A stretch of DNA of 64,000 nt from Meandrina meandrites. Taxonomy: Eukaryota; Cnidaria; Anthozoa; Scleractinia; Meandrinidae. Shown piece by piece: positions 44,501 through 55,740 of this stretch. Below the pieces are notes generated by a model. It saw only the letters and a program-made list of their open reading frames with translations, had not been told where the DNA came from and ran no database searches. Each line of letters opens with the position of its first letter. The first letter of the stretch is position 1. The DNA is taken from contig OY855915.1 in the NCBI GenBank assembly GCA_963693305.1, forward strand, positions 4,144,618-4,208,617. Direction: 5' to 3'. A program made the position numbers and the translations under genes.

Positions 44501-45947
44501 TGATTGGTTCACCGGATTGTCTGTGACTTTTACGATTGGCTAGAGTAATCTAATTACCTTAATTACCTTACGTTGGCTACATGTATTTACTTTGAGTTTT
44601 AATTGGCTCACTGGATTGTCTGCGTCCTTTGTGATTGGCCAGAGTGATAACTTTGGATTTGGTTTTACGGCACTCAATTGAAAACTGCGCCATTAAAATT
44701 CTTACCAGTGACATCCATACAGAAAGGAAATAGATCCATATGAAATTACACAATGCTTAAAATTAAAAGCGACAGGCAGATCAGCCTGGGTGGTATCTAA
44801 ACTTAACTATCAGCCCCTGGTTTGTGGCCATAATACGGCACTCAATTGAAAACTGCGCCATTAAAATTCTTACCAGTGACATCCATACAGAAAAGAAATA
44901 GATCCATATGAAATTACACGATGCTTAAAATTAAAAGCGACAGGCAGATCAGCCTGGGTGGTATCTAAACGTAACTATCAGCCCCTGGTTTGTGGTCATA
45001 AGATATAATCCGTTAAATCTTAAATGCAATTGACAAAATTCCTCCCAAGAAACCATATCCACAATGAGATGATTGTGTGTTGCGCTATTTGTAAAAACAT
45101 AGTTAAAAAAACAAACAAACCGGCAATGATTCGTTGATCCTTTGGGATACAGCAGTGCTACACGATATATTTTTTGGTTAGGGGAGAGATTTAGCTAACT
45201 TTCTATTTTCTGGCGTTACTCCGGGAAAGGGAGGAAAGGTTGGGGAATAAAGTTGGATCGTAGTTTTCCTCGGAGACTACTCGTTAAAGGGGCACTGTCA
45301 CCAATTTTTTGGATAACTTTGAAAAGCCAAAAGACATACTATGTGTGTTTGGCTGCGGATCACCAGGACGCGAATGGCTGCAACTTGAAAACATCGGGAT
45401 GATTTTTCAAGTTTTCCTTCATGGAAAAATCGCCCGTAACTGACTATGGTTTATTCTTCCTTTGAGAAAATCAATAGAGCGATTTTCATGATTTTCTGGG
45501 AGTATTCTGTGTACTTGAAAAAGCATTTCATTTCATCTTCAGCACATTTTCATCCGAAAACTGAAAATCCCCGTGACAGGGCCCCTTTAAAACTGATGGA
45601 ACTGCTTACGATTGCTTTGCTTTCAAATCTCTGTGTTCCATTTCAGACAAGCGCACCCGACACTCTCTCAATTGACTGCAGAGGAGAAGAAGGTGATTGT
45701 GGAAGCGATAGGTCTGTCAAAAGGTCACTGGTTCAAGTGTCCCAGGGGACATATCTACGCCATTGGTGAGTGCGGTGGCGCCATGCAGAGAGGCACGTGT
45801 CCTGAATGCGGTGCCGTGATTGGTGGAGCGAGTCACCGGCTGGAAGAGGGAAACGAGCTGGCTCCTGAGATGGACAGTGCGAGACATGCGGCTTGGTCTG
45901 AACAGGCAAATTTACTCAATTATGAAAATTTACGCCATGTTGTATAA
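36735..45947 (+). CDS. ZNFX1: ZNFX1-like RNA helicase, copy C (complete)
   Basis: Exons 36735-38598, 39489-42090, 42891-43357, 44076-44349 and 45647-45947 join in frame to 1835 residues, one fewer than B (a Ser is missing near residue 1171). All helicase motifs, NFX1 finger cysteines and RZ finger ligands match B. By my count exon 1 differs from B at 10 of 621 residues, whereas exon 2 differs at about 70 of 868, concentrated in the first finger block. GDHQQL is followed by RPTPTVYELA instead of KPSPAVYELG. An AATAAA lies 85 bases after the stop (46032-46037). Same inferred role as B. The uneven similarity suggests exchange of the 5' half between the copies. Confidence 0.95.
39061..39369 (+). 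mobile_element. tRNA-derived SINE in intron 1 of copy C
   Basis: Same insertion as 20075-20346 but with a fuller 3' part (GGAAACCGGGATAAGCTCCG...). The pol III box B reads GAGTTCGAGCC (one change). The intron downstream is about 190 bases shorter than in B. Confidence 0.85.
39489..42090 (+). CDS. ZNFX1: Copy C exon 2
   Basis: Acceptor TTAATTTTCAG, donor GACAG|GTATGG. Three bases shorter than in B. Helicase motifs II-VI and all NFX1 fingers. Confidence 0.95.
42221..42388. mobile_element. MITE in intron 2 of copy C
   Basis: Orthologous to 636-803; termini CAGGAAGGGACATGTTTC and its complement with one change. Confidence 0.7.
42891..43357 (+). CDS. ZNFX1: Copy C exon 3
   Basis: Acceptor AATCTTTAG, donor C|GTGAGT. 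Closer to copy A than to B in the acidic linker (DADVTDEGHAEGS). Confidence 0.94.
44076..44349 (+). CDS. ZNFX1: Copy C exon 4
   Basis: Acceptor ATTTTAACAG, donor ATCAG|GTGAAT. 274 nt as in A and B. Confidence 0.94.
44667..45002. repeat. 168-bp tandem duplication in intron 4 of copy C
   Basis: Two nearly identical copies offset by 168 bases, each beginning ACGGCACTCAATTGAAAACT. A and B have one copy, so this is a recent local duplication. Confidence 0.75.
45288..45586. mobile_element. TTAA-flanked MITE in intron 4 of copy C
   Basis: TTAA at 45284-45287 and 45587-45590; orthologous to 4566-4916, with an internal deletion. Confidence 0.7.
45647..45947 (+). CDS. ZNFX1: Copy C exon 5, RZ-type zinc finger and stop
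   Basis: Acceptor CATTTCAG. RZ finger as in B, with CPRGH for CPKGH. Stop TAA 45945-45947. Confidence 0.94.
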
Positions 45948-46430
45948 GTTAGGTAAATTACCTTTTAGGGAAGTAAACATTTTTACCTTTAGTTGAGTCG
46001 GAAGACAAAGTATCAAGCCGTTTCTCAACAAAATAAAAGTGTCGCGGTAAGCTAGATTATCATTTTAAGTTAGCATCATTTTAACAAAGCACATAATTTA
46101 AACTATAACAAGCTCAACTTGTTGATCTAGTAAAGACGGTTATTAACTGATCGCATACTTAAGAGCAATGAGGGACATTGATACAAATCTTTTTTTTTAA
46201 CGGAAAATATAATGATTAAAAAAATAGAGTCAAGCTAGGCAGAAAAATACTAGAAAAAAAATAACAAAAAAACAAGTAGTCATTGGGAGAAATCCATAGG
46301 TTTAAATGAGACAGAATCGCTGCGTTCTGTTCCTGGCTAAGGCACTTAGTTCCCATGGTGCCCCTTTCCACCCAAGAGTATAAATGCTGGGTAACCCTGT
46401 TATAAACTAGCATCCCATCCAGGTTGGGGG
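45948..46430. other. 3' flank of copy C with a worn SINE piece
   Basis: AATAAA at 46032-46037 is the likely polyadenylation signal. 46315-46425 resembles the SINE body (GTTCCTGGCTAAGGCACTTA, CACCCAAGAGTATAAATGCT) without its head. Confidence 0.5.
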
Positions 46431-47622
46431 GGGGGGGGGTGAAGTTGCAATACCCTCCGGTAGTATGGGTCTGCGTAGTTTTCAAGAGTGCAATGTTGTG
46501 GAGGTTAATCACCTCTGGCACTATGATGTAATTTCTGACGGGGAGGGGGTAGAGCATGGAGCACCTGACTATCACTGTTAGGTGGGGGACGAGGAGGGGG
46601 AGGGAGGCGGAAAGGGGAATTGGAAGGCGATCCCTCGCTCTTCCTTTTCCGCTCTTTCTTTAAGATTTCCTTGTTTTCTTTTTTTAAATTTTACTGACGT
46701 AAGGAATTCGATTTCTAGTTTCCACGTTATTAGTTAGTTGTTTAACTGGCAATAATTGAGAAGATTTCTTAGTTTATTAGCACTCCAATTGTTAGCATGC
46801 TAAAGCAGTCAGATTTTCTGCCTAATGCTTCTATGGTAAGAAAAACACGTGCTGCTTTGGTATGCTATGCAACTCTACACTGTGTCTGCATTATATAGGA
46901 TATTACTGCATTTCAGTCGAAGTTTCACGAGCTGTTTTACCACATCAGTTCGTCTCAAGTCACAGGCCCTGAATTGTTATTTAACTTATCTCTTCGCAAC
47001 AAAGTGCTGTTTCTTTAATTTTGTATCACAAAATGAAATCGAAACGTATCGGTTAAAGGAACGAATATTTCTCAAAACTGGTTGGTGTTCCTCGACTGTA
47101 TAACATTTTCTGAACCAACATCTATGGACCGTTTGGTGCCCGCGATCATCTCTTCTTGAAAAGCTGGTGTCTAACACTTTGGTGAGCATACGGAGCTATT
47201 TTAGTAATCAGCGAAAACCAATCGGAAATTCCTCGTCACTATTACAAGTATTCGCTGTAACTGAAGAATGCACTTAATCGCTCGGCGACTTTGGATGGAT
47301 TCTTTTAATTTAAAGAAAAGTCGAAATTCCTAATCTCAAAATGTTTCATTGATACGATTAATTAGTAACTACATCTGGTGTTGTTTAATTCAGATAGCCC
47401 GATTACTTCCTCGATTGTAACTCAAATGGTTAAATCCTAATATCGCTATTTGTTTGTTTTCTTTCTTTAGCTTCAATAGTCTCAATGAGTTGTTTAGATT
47501 TTATTATAGCACGTAAAAGGTTTAAAACTTCTATTATCAGTCTGATTACGAATTGACTGTTTCATTGCCAGCTGCTTTCGACTCAGTTTTACAAAGAGGC
47601 CGGTTGCAAACCTATCCTTTAA
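46431..47622. other. Intergenic sequence shared with the A-B spacer
   Basis: Counterpart of 6100-7290, starting with a G-run (46426-46440). Open frames here differ from those in the other copy. No gene seen. Confidence 0.55.
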
Positions 47623-48062
47623 AGAAGCAATGTCACGATGTTTTTAGTCATTTTTCTGATTACTTTGAAATTGAAGGAAACCTCAAAATAATAGTTTTCG
47701 AACATAGAAAAACAATAAAATAATAAAAACGCGAAATAACCAAGGATGGTTTCGACTGACGAAGATTAAGATCGATGACGACCAAAAAACTTGAAAAAAA
47801 TTGCCACTTTTTTCAAGATGCATTGTCCGTGACGTAGCTCCTATAAAGGTGAATTCTGATCACGTGATAATTCAAGCAAATGATTCATTTTAATTAAAAG
47901 ACAGTTTGCATAAATGGCGCCCAAAAATTGTATAACAATACTTTGTACATCCTTAGCTTCGTGTGGATGTTTATTGACAAAGGACTTTTTACATGCATGT
48001 GAGGCTAAGGATGTAAAGTATTGTTATTCAAATTACCGACGCCATTTATGCAAAGTGTCTAT
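47623..48062. mobile_element. Two adjacent MITEs (TTAA type and foldback)
   Basis: 47623-47842 corresponds to 7300-7522 and about 47899-48062 to 7579-7742. The hairpin pairing of TTTGCATAAATGGC with GCCATTTATGCAAA is kept. Confidence 0.6.
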
Positions 48063-48269
48063 ATCAATGGTTAAACATCGCGCCTCATTTTGAAACTGAG
48101 GCAAAATGCTACTTGGAAATGAGCTGATCTTGATAGGGTAATCCTACGTGTTAATTTGTGAATGATCAATTCAATAAAGGAGTTAAAACAACAACGATTA
48201 AAAGTGCCAGTTTATTTCGCCCTTAATATGCTTTAATGTGACTGAAGTGTTAAAGAACAACAAGACTCA

Positions 48270-51200
48270 ATTGCGCGATTGAAAAGCTGTGATCACGTGT
48301 TCATTGTGTGAAAGTGTCAAGTTCACACCTATTTGAGATCGGCTAATATTTGCATCTCTGTAGTTTTGGTATGAGGACAATAGATGTCCACCTCGAAAAT
48401 GGTCGGGATTTTCAAGAGCAGTCCATTGTTTTATTATTGAAATATTCAAATGCCGTTATCAGCCGATCTAAACTTGGTGTGAATTTCACACTTGCACACA
48501 ATAGACACATGTTCAAGCCCTTTGTAGCGCACAAACAATACGTTGGGAATTCCCCTTCTTAGCGGAAATATCAAGGCATGAATATTTAAACAATACGAAT
48601 TGGATAATGGGCTAGTGAGTCACGACCTGAACTGACTATTATAGAGCTGGACCTCTATTGTTTTCATGCAATGCGAATATTAGCCGATCAAAGAAGGTGT
48701 GACTTTGACACTTACACACAATAGACAAGGAGTCACACCCATTGTTGTGCCCAATTGTAAAAGTCACACCTATTTTAGATCGGCTAATATTTGCATCTCA
48801 TTAAACAATAGGTTCCATCTTCAAAACTGACCAGCCTGCTCCTTACCCCGTGGCTCATTAACCAATTTCTATTGTCTCAATATTCAGTCTTAAATAACTT
48901 ACAAAAAGGGGGATTTGCCGGAATATTCTGTGATTATTGTGTGAAAATGTCAAGTTCGCACCTATTTTAGATCGGCTAATATTTGCATCTTTGTAGTTTT
49001 AGTATGAGAACAATAGAGGTCCACCTAAAAAATGGTTCGTTTTCTCAGGGTTAGCCCATTGTAAAATTGTTGAAATATTCAAATGCCGATATTAGCCGAT
49101 CTAAAATAGGTGTGACTTTGACACTTGCACACAATAGACACATTCTCACGCCCTTTTCAACGCACCAACCACAAGTTTGGAAATCCCCTCCTTAGTGAAT
49201 ATATCAAGCCATGAATATTTAAACAATAGGAATTGGATAATGAGCTAGTAAGTAGCGAGCTTAACTGACCATTTTAGACGTGGACCCCTATTGTTCTCAT
49301 GTGATGCGAATATTAGCCGATCTAAATAAGGTGTGACTTTGACACTTACACACAGTAGACAAGATGTCACAAGTGTCAAAGTCACACCTTGTTTTGATAG
49401 GCTGATATTTGCATGTCATTAGAACAATAGGTTCCACCTAAATAAACTTTCCAGCCTGGTCCTGACCATGGAGCTAATTAACCAATTTCTTTTGTTTCAA
49501 AATTCGTGATTAAATAACTCTTACAAAAGGGGGATTTGCTGGATAATTGTGTGCACGATTGAAAGGCTGTGATCACGTGTTTATTGTGTGAAAGTGTCAA
49601 GTTCGCACCTATTTTAGATCGGCTAATATATGCATCTTTGTAGTTTTAGTATGAGAACAATAGAGGTCCACCTCGAAAATGGTCGGTGTCTTCAAGTGGA
49701 GCCTATTGTTTTATTTTTAATTTATTTAAATGCCGATATTAGCCGATCTAAAATAGGTGTGACTTTGACACTTGCACACAATAGACACATTGTCAAGCCC
49801 TTTCTAACGCAGAAATGATAGGTCGGGAAATCTCCTTCTTACCAGAAATATCGAGTCATGAATATTTAAACAATAGCAATTGGATAATGAGCTAGTGAGA
49901 AGCGACCTTAACTGACCATTTTAGACGCGGACCCCTATTGTTTTCTTGCCATACGAATATCAGCCGATCTAAAGAAGGTGTGACTTTGACACTTACACAC
50001 AATAGACAAGGAGTCACACCCATTGTTGTGCCTAAGTGTCAAAGTCACACCTTTTTTTGATCGGCTAATATTTGCATGTCAATAAAACAATAGGTTCCAC
50101 CTAACAAAATTTTCCAGCCTGGTCCTGACTATGGGGCTCATTAACCAATTTCTTTTGTTTCAATATTCATGCTTGAACAACTCTCATTAAAGGGGGATTT
50201 GTAGGACATATTTGTGCCCGATGGAAAGGCTTTGATCACTTGCTTATTGCGTGAAAGTGTCAAGTTCACACCTATTTCAGATCGGCTAATATTTGCATCT
50301 TTGTAGTTTTAGTATGAGAACAATAGAGGTCCACCTAAAAAATGGTTCGTTTTTTCAGGGGGAGCCCATTGTTTTATTATTGAATTATTCAAATGCCGAA
50401 ATTAGCCGATCTAAAATAGGTGTGACTTTGACACTTGCACACAATAGACACATGGTCACGCCCTTTTCAACGCACAAACCACAAGTTTGGAAATCTCCTT
50501 TTTAGTGAATATATCAAGCAATGAATATTTAAACAATAGGAATTGGATAATGAGCTAGTAAGTAGCGAGCTTAACTGACCATTTTAGACGTGGACCCTTA
50601 TTGTTCTCATGTGATGCGAATATTAGCCGATCTAAATAAGGTGTGACTGTGACACTTACACACAGTAGACAAGATGTCACAAGTGTCAAAGTCACACCTT
50701 GTTTTGATAGGCTGATATTTGCATGTCATTAGAACAATAGGTTCCACCTAAATAAACTTTCCAGCCTGGTCCTGACCATGGAGCTAATTAACCAATTTCT
50801 TTTGTTTCAAAATTCGTGATTAAATAACTCTTACAAAAGGGGGATTTGCTGGATAATTGTGTGCACGATTGAAAGGCTGTGATCACGTGTTTATTGTGTG
50901 CAAGTGTCAAGTTCGCACCTATTTTAGATCGGCTAATATATGCATCTTTGTAGTTTTAGTATGAGAACAATAGAGGTCCACCTCGAAAATGGTCGGGATT
51001 CTTAAGAGGAGCCTATTGTTTTGTTATTGAAATATTCAAATGCCGATATTAGCCGATCTAAAATAGGTGTGACTTTGACACTTGCACACAATAGACACAT
51101 GGCCACTGTATTCCTAATGCAGTAGCGAGCTTAACTGACCATTTTTGAAGTGGACTCCTATTGTTCTCATGTGATGCGAATATTAGCCGATCTAAAGAAG

Positions 51201-52480
51201 GTGTGACTTTGACACTTACACACAATAGACAGGATGTCACACCAATTGTTGTGCCCAAGTGTCAAAGTCACACCTTGTTTTGATCGGCTGATATTTGCAT
51301 GTCATTAGAACAATAGGTTCCACCTAACTAAACTTTCCAGGCTGGTCCTGACTATGGAGCTAATTAACCAATTTCTATGGTTTCAAAATTCGTGATTGAA
51401 TAACTCTTACAAAAGGGGATTTGCTGGATAATTGTTTGCGCGATAGAAAGGCTGTGATCACGTGTTTATTGTGTGCAAGTGTCAAGTTCACACCTATTTT
51501 AGATCGGCTAATATTTGCATCTTTGTAGTTTTAGTATGAGAACAATAGATGTCCACCTCGAAAATGGTCGGGATTCTTAAGAGGAGCCTATTGTTTTGTT
51601 ATTGAAATATTCAAATGCCGATATTAGCCGATCTAAAATAGGTGTGACTTTGACACTTGCACACAATAGACACATGGCCACTGTATTCCTAATGCACAAA
51701 CAATAAGTTGGGAAATCCTCTTCTTAGGGGAAATATCAAGACATGAATATTCATACAATGGGAATTGGTTAATGAGGATGTGAGCAGCGAGCTCAACTGA
51801 CCATTTTAGACGTGGACCCCTATTGTTTTCATGTGATGCGAATATTAGCTGATCTAAAGAAGGTGTGACTTTGACACTTACACACAATAGACAAGGAGTC
51901 ACACCCATTGTTGTTCAAAAGTGTCAAAGTCACACCTTGTTTTGATCGGCTATTATTTGCATGTCACTTGAACAATAGGTTCCACATAACAAAATTGGCC
52001 AGCGTGGTCCTGAATATGGGGCTCATTAACCAGTTTCTATTGTTTCAATATTCATGCTTGAATAACTCTTACTAAAATGGGATTTGCCGGACAATTGTTT
52101 GCGCGATTGAAATACTGTGATCACGTGTTTATTGTGTGAAAGTGTCAAGTTCACACCTATTTTAGATCGGCTAATATTTGCATCTCTGTAGTTTTAGTAT
52201 GAGAACAATAGATGTCGACCTCGAAAATGGTCAGTTTTTTCAGGATGAGCCTATTGTTTTATTCTTGAAATATTCAAATACCGATATTAGCCGATCTAAA
52301 ATAGGTGTGACTTTGATACTTGCACACAATAGACACATGGTCACGCCCTTTTTAACACACAAAGCATAAGTTGGGAAATCCCCTTCATAGCGGAAATATC
52401 AAGCCATGAATATTTAAACAATAGGAATTGGATAATGAGCTAGAGAAAAGCGAGCTTAACTGACCGTTTTTAGAGGTGGA
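48270..52480. repeat. Hairpin satellite array, about seven monomers
   Basis: Monomers of roughly 580-660 bases, marked by TTTTAGTATGAGAACAATAG near 48365, 49000, 49645, 50310, 50960, 51530 and 52195. Each monomer carries four copies of a core of about 45 bases (AGATCGGCTAATATTTGCAT with GTGTCAAAGTCACACCT), in orientations that make one wide inverted pair (spacer about 130) and one tight hairpin (loop about 25-40). The outer parts of the monomer (AACCAATTTCTATTGTTTC versus its complement) are also inverted, so the monomer as a whole is palindromic. The open frames (MHLCSF... and similar) arise from the repeat. Confidence 0.85.
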
Positions 52481-52482
52481 CC

Positions 52483-52590
52483 TTAGGGTTAGGGTTAGCG
52501 GACTTCCAGGGCTCGTGGTGGAAGGGGGGGGGGGGGGGGGGGTTGCGGACGCACCCATCACACCCCCCCCCCTCCCCCTCCTCCCTACGG
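52483..52590. repeat. Interstitial TTAGGG repeat with G-run cassette
   Basis: Two to three TTAGGG units (52483-52498), GCGGACTTCCAGGGCTCGTGG, a G-run and a C-run. Same order as 9035-9150. Confidence 0.7.
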
Positions 52591-52599
52591 GCCTGTTTA

Positions 52600-55560
52600 C
52601 AGCCCAAATATTAAGTTTAAATTTTTCCCTTTAAATTTCGTGCTGAAAATACCTACACGAGTATCACGATGGACTACATTTACATTCAAGCAAAACTAGG
52701 CTCTTCTCGTATCCAATCCCTTCTCGACTGAGAATTCAAATCAATTAAGACTGGGCAAGAGTCTTGGACCGGTCGTGATTTCGTGAATCCGAGAGAAAGC
52801 TTCCACCAAGTTGTCTTTTGCCTTTGTTTCAAAACGAGGCCCTAATACAAAGCCTTTTATATGGAAATGAATTTGGTTTGCATGAAAATGAACATGTTAC
52901 TAGTAAAAACTCATTTTGGTCAAGTGACATGAAAAGAGTTACTCCAGGGCTAGTTTTGATACAATGGCAAAAAACAACTCGCCGGAAATGGCCTTATTTT
53001 CGTATTATGGTAAATCTGTAAGAAGGTGAACATGATGGAGTACTTGACAGTGGAGGTCCTTCAATATACCACGTGTTAGCAACGGTATGGCTACCCTGAG
53101 AACAACACTGACTTGAGCGAGAACTGTCAGAACTATAATTGCTCCTAAATAATCATGGAAGGTATGTTGAATTGTTTTCTTTAGTTTAAGTTTTGTGAAA
53201 CAAAAGTCGTTTCCTCTTTCATAATCTTCTACAGTTAATATCCTTGATCATCTTTCCTCGTGGTACAAAAATCCAAGATGGTGGCCATTTTTAAGACTGA
53301 GAAGGCCCTGGTAACGAGGGTTTGGCTGTTTAGACCCAGGGTTGCTCGGTTGCTTTCGCACAAGGCATCAAATGTGTCAGTTTCTGGTCACAAAATATTA
53401 ATTTTCTAAGCTTCTTTCAATAACGTGCCAGTCCGTGATAGCAGAGGAAATGTGTGGGAAATATTGACTCTTCCTCTTTCATTCTTTTCTATGATCGGAA
53501 AAATGCTGAAGCTTAGATAATTATATAACAACAATTTCAATATCAGCCAATGTAAGTAAGCTTGATTTTGTATTTCTTTTGTACATAGTCAAGGAGTTGA
53601 ATCGAATAGAATTAACAACGTGATTTTTAATTGATATGTTTCAGAAGGGAAGGCCACGCACTCAAATTACCGGAAGTAGCAGAAAGTTTTATATCTTGTC
53701 AACCCTGAGACTTCTTTCCCCTTGACCAGCGGTCGAGAAGCGGAAGTCTGAGCAGATACCAGGAAAATCTATTTCACTGATTAAAATTGAACTATTGTTG
53801 ATTTACTTTGCTGGGAATTTCAGCAAATTAAGGCCTCGAAAAGACAGCTACATTTGACCAGAAGTTTCATTTTTTGGACTGTGTTTCTGAGAATCAAGTC
53901 TAAAAATAACGAACCAATGACATTGCTGCATGCATGGGTGGCTGTTTTAAGAGCGTAAAAGGGGCGGATTTCTGAGAACTGAGAAAAGAAAATGACATTT
54001 TCCCGGAACCGATAATTCTGTTTTAAATGTTGCGAAGTGTGGTACTTTTTACAGAAAGGTGCGTATTGCTTATGCAACTGTTGCTGGCTGTTAATTCGAT
54101 TCCGTAGAAATGTCGTACTGGCAAATCACCTAAAGGAGTTATAAAAGGTAAGTTGCTCAGATTGTAATCTCTTGTGTGCTATCTGCTATGTGTGGTAGAA
54201 TAATTGTGAAACTAAACTGCAAGTTGCACGCTATCGAAACACTGTCTGGTGTAATATGGTGCATTATTCCAGAATGCCTAGCAGCGATCCTTATTTCGCT
54301 GCCGCGATCGTTTCGAAAAGTGTTACCAACGCAACGAATGCAATAAGCGCAAAAAGATGTTAAATTTTTAATTTGTTAATTTTGCGCCCTGTTCAGCCCG
54401 TCGCTAATCCAGCGATGCCACAGTCCTGCCAGGACACGTTATACAGCAGAACTTAATATAAATTGTGTAACAAACCACTGAAAACTTTTATCAGCATTTA
54501 AATCTACCATCTTCATCTATCAAGCCACAGAAACGTAGCTATTTCCTCAGAATTTTAACCAGCCTTGATCCCAGTAGGATTGGGAATAGAGGCTATTTGA
54601 TACACGGAAATATGCACCGTATTTTAATAACTAGTTATAAAAATATGACTCATTTATCAGAAAATGTAGATTATGTTCTTATGTTGTTACTCATGGACCA
54701 AAACCCATGACAGATCTCAACAGAAATAATCTTACTACAAATAAAACTCTTTCGTAAAGCAAATCTTTTCAGCCTACAAGACTTGTGTTTCTCTTATTCT
54801 TGTTTTGCATTTTAATTTAATTATGGAGCCTATTGTCTCATAGCCGCCTACGCAGACATTCTATTGGCTCGTCGTTGGAACGTGTGACGAGCCGAAAGCG
54901 CATCTGTGTAGGAGGCTTATTGTCTCATGCATCGTTTTACAAAACACTGAATTAATTTTCATATTCTCGAACCTTCCAGACCTTCCTGCTTTTAAACATA
55001 TGAAGTTTTTGACCGGCAAAACAAGGTTTTGCTGACTGATTTCAGCGATCTGCTCTCGTTTTGGATGTAGCTTGCGGGGTGAAGGTCGACAAGAAAGCGA
55101 CATTTTTGGTTTTGAAAAATTTCGATAGATCTTTATTCCATCATCCTCAGTTGCAGTTGTACTAATGGTAACGTACATTATATATAAGATACAAAAATAC
55201 ATAATTAACAAGAAAGCCTGATAAACAGTAATTTTGATTCGCATTAAGTTGCAGCGGGATCTAAGATAACAAAACAACCTACAGAACAAAAATTTTAACA
55301 GCCAGGTATCAAAATAATAATAAATTAGAAATATTTAAAAAGAAATGAACAATGAAAATACTTAGTTTTTTACTTAAACCTATTTAATATACAGTATGCA
55401 AGACTCAAACGGTGTGACTTTGAATTTTTCAAGGTGAATGTGTGCGTGAGCGAGTGAGTGAGTAATAGTGGTAGCGTTCCTTTTAACAAATCCATTTTCG
55501 GATCTAGTTTGAATCTTCGTGTTAGTTGGAAAGAGCTGATTGACCATGTGATATAATCTG
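52600..55560. other. Duplicated non-coding block, third and diverged copy
   Basis: Matches 9160 to about 11770 and then jumps directly to the equivalent of about 14115-14300 and 15405 onward. It lacks the 11961 open frame, GC-rich fragment, TTAGGG tract, GAAAC repeat, both LINE fragments and their (ATT)n tails. The join reads GTTAGTTGGAAAGAGCTGA. No gene seen. Confidence 0.6.
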
Positions 55561-55740
55561 GACCAAGTTCGCTCAAATGGAACGGAAATCTGAAAGCAGC
55601 TTCAGTTCAATCTGAGCGATCCACCTTCAGAGGTGGATTGTTCGGATTGCAATTTTAGATTGGTTTGCTAGTAATTGGAACAGGAAATCTAATTTTTCAT
55701 CGCAAAATCCGGATTTAGATTAGTTAAAAGGAATACTACC
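55561..55740 (+). promoter_or_regulatory. Conserved segment preceding the hexamer array of copy D
   Basis: Corresponds to 15430-15479 plus 16966-17086 and to 35890-36058 (CTTCAGTTCAATCTG, CGCAAAATCCGGATTTAGAT). Conservation in all three spacers next to the leader makes it a candidate promoter-proximal region. A GATCCACCTTCAGAGGTGGA hairpin (about 55618-55637) is extra in D. Confidence 0.3.

Noticed and set aside
48350..52369. Recurrent frames MHLCSFSMRTI... in the satellite
   Set aside because: They repeat because the DNA repeats; lengths and ends vary and there is no codon-level conservation.
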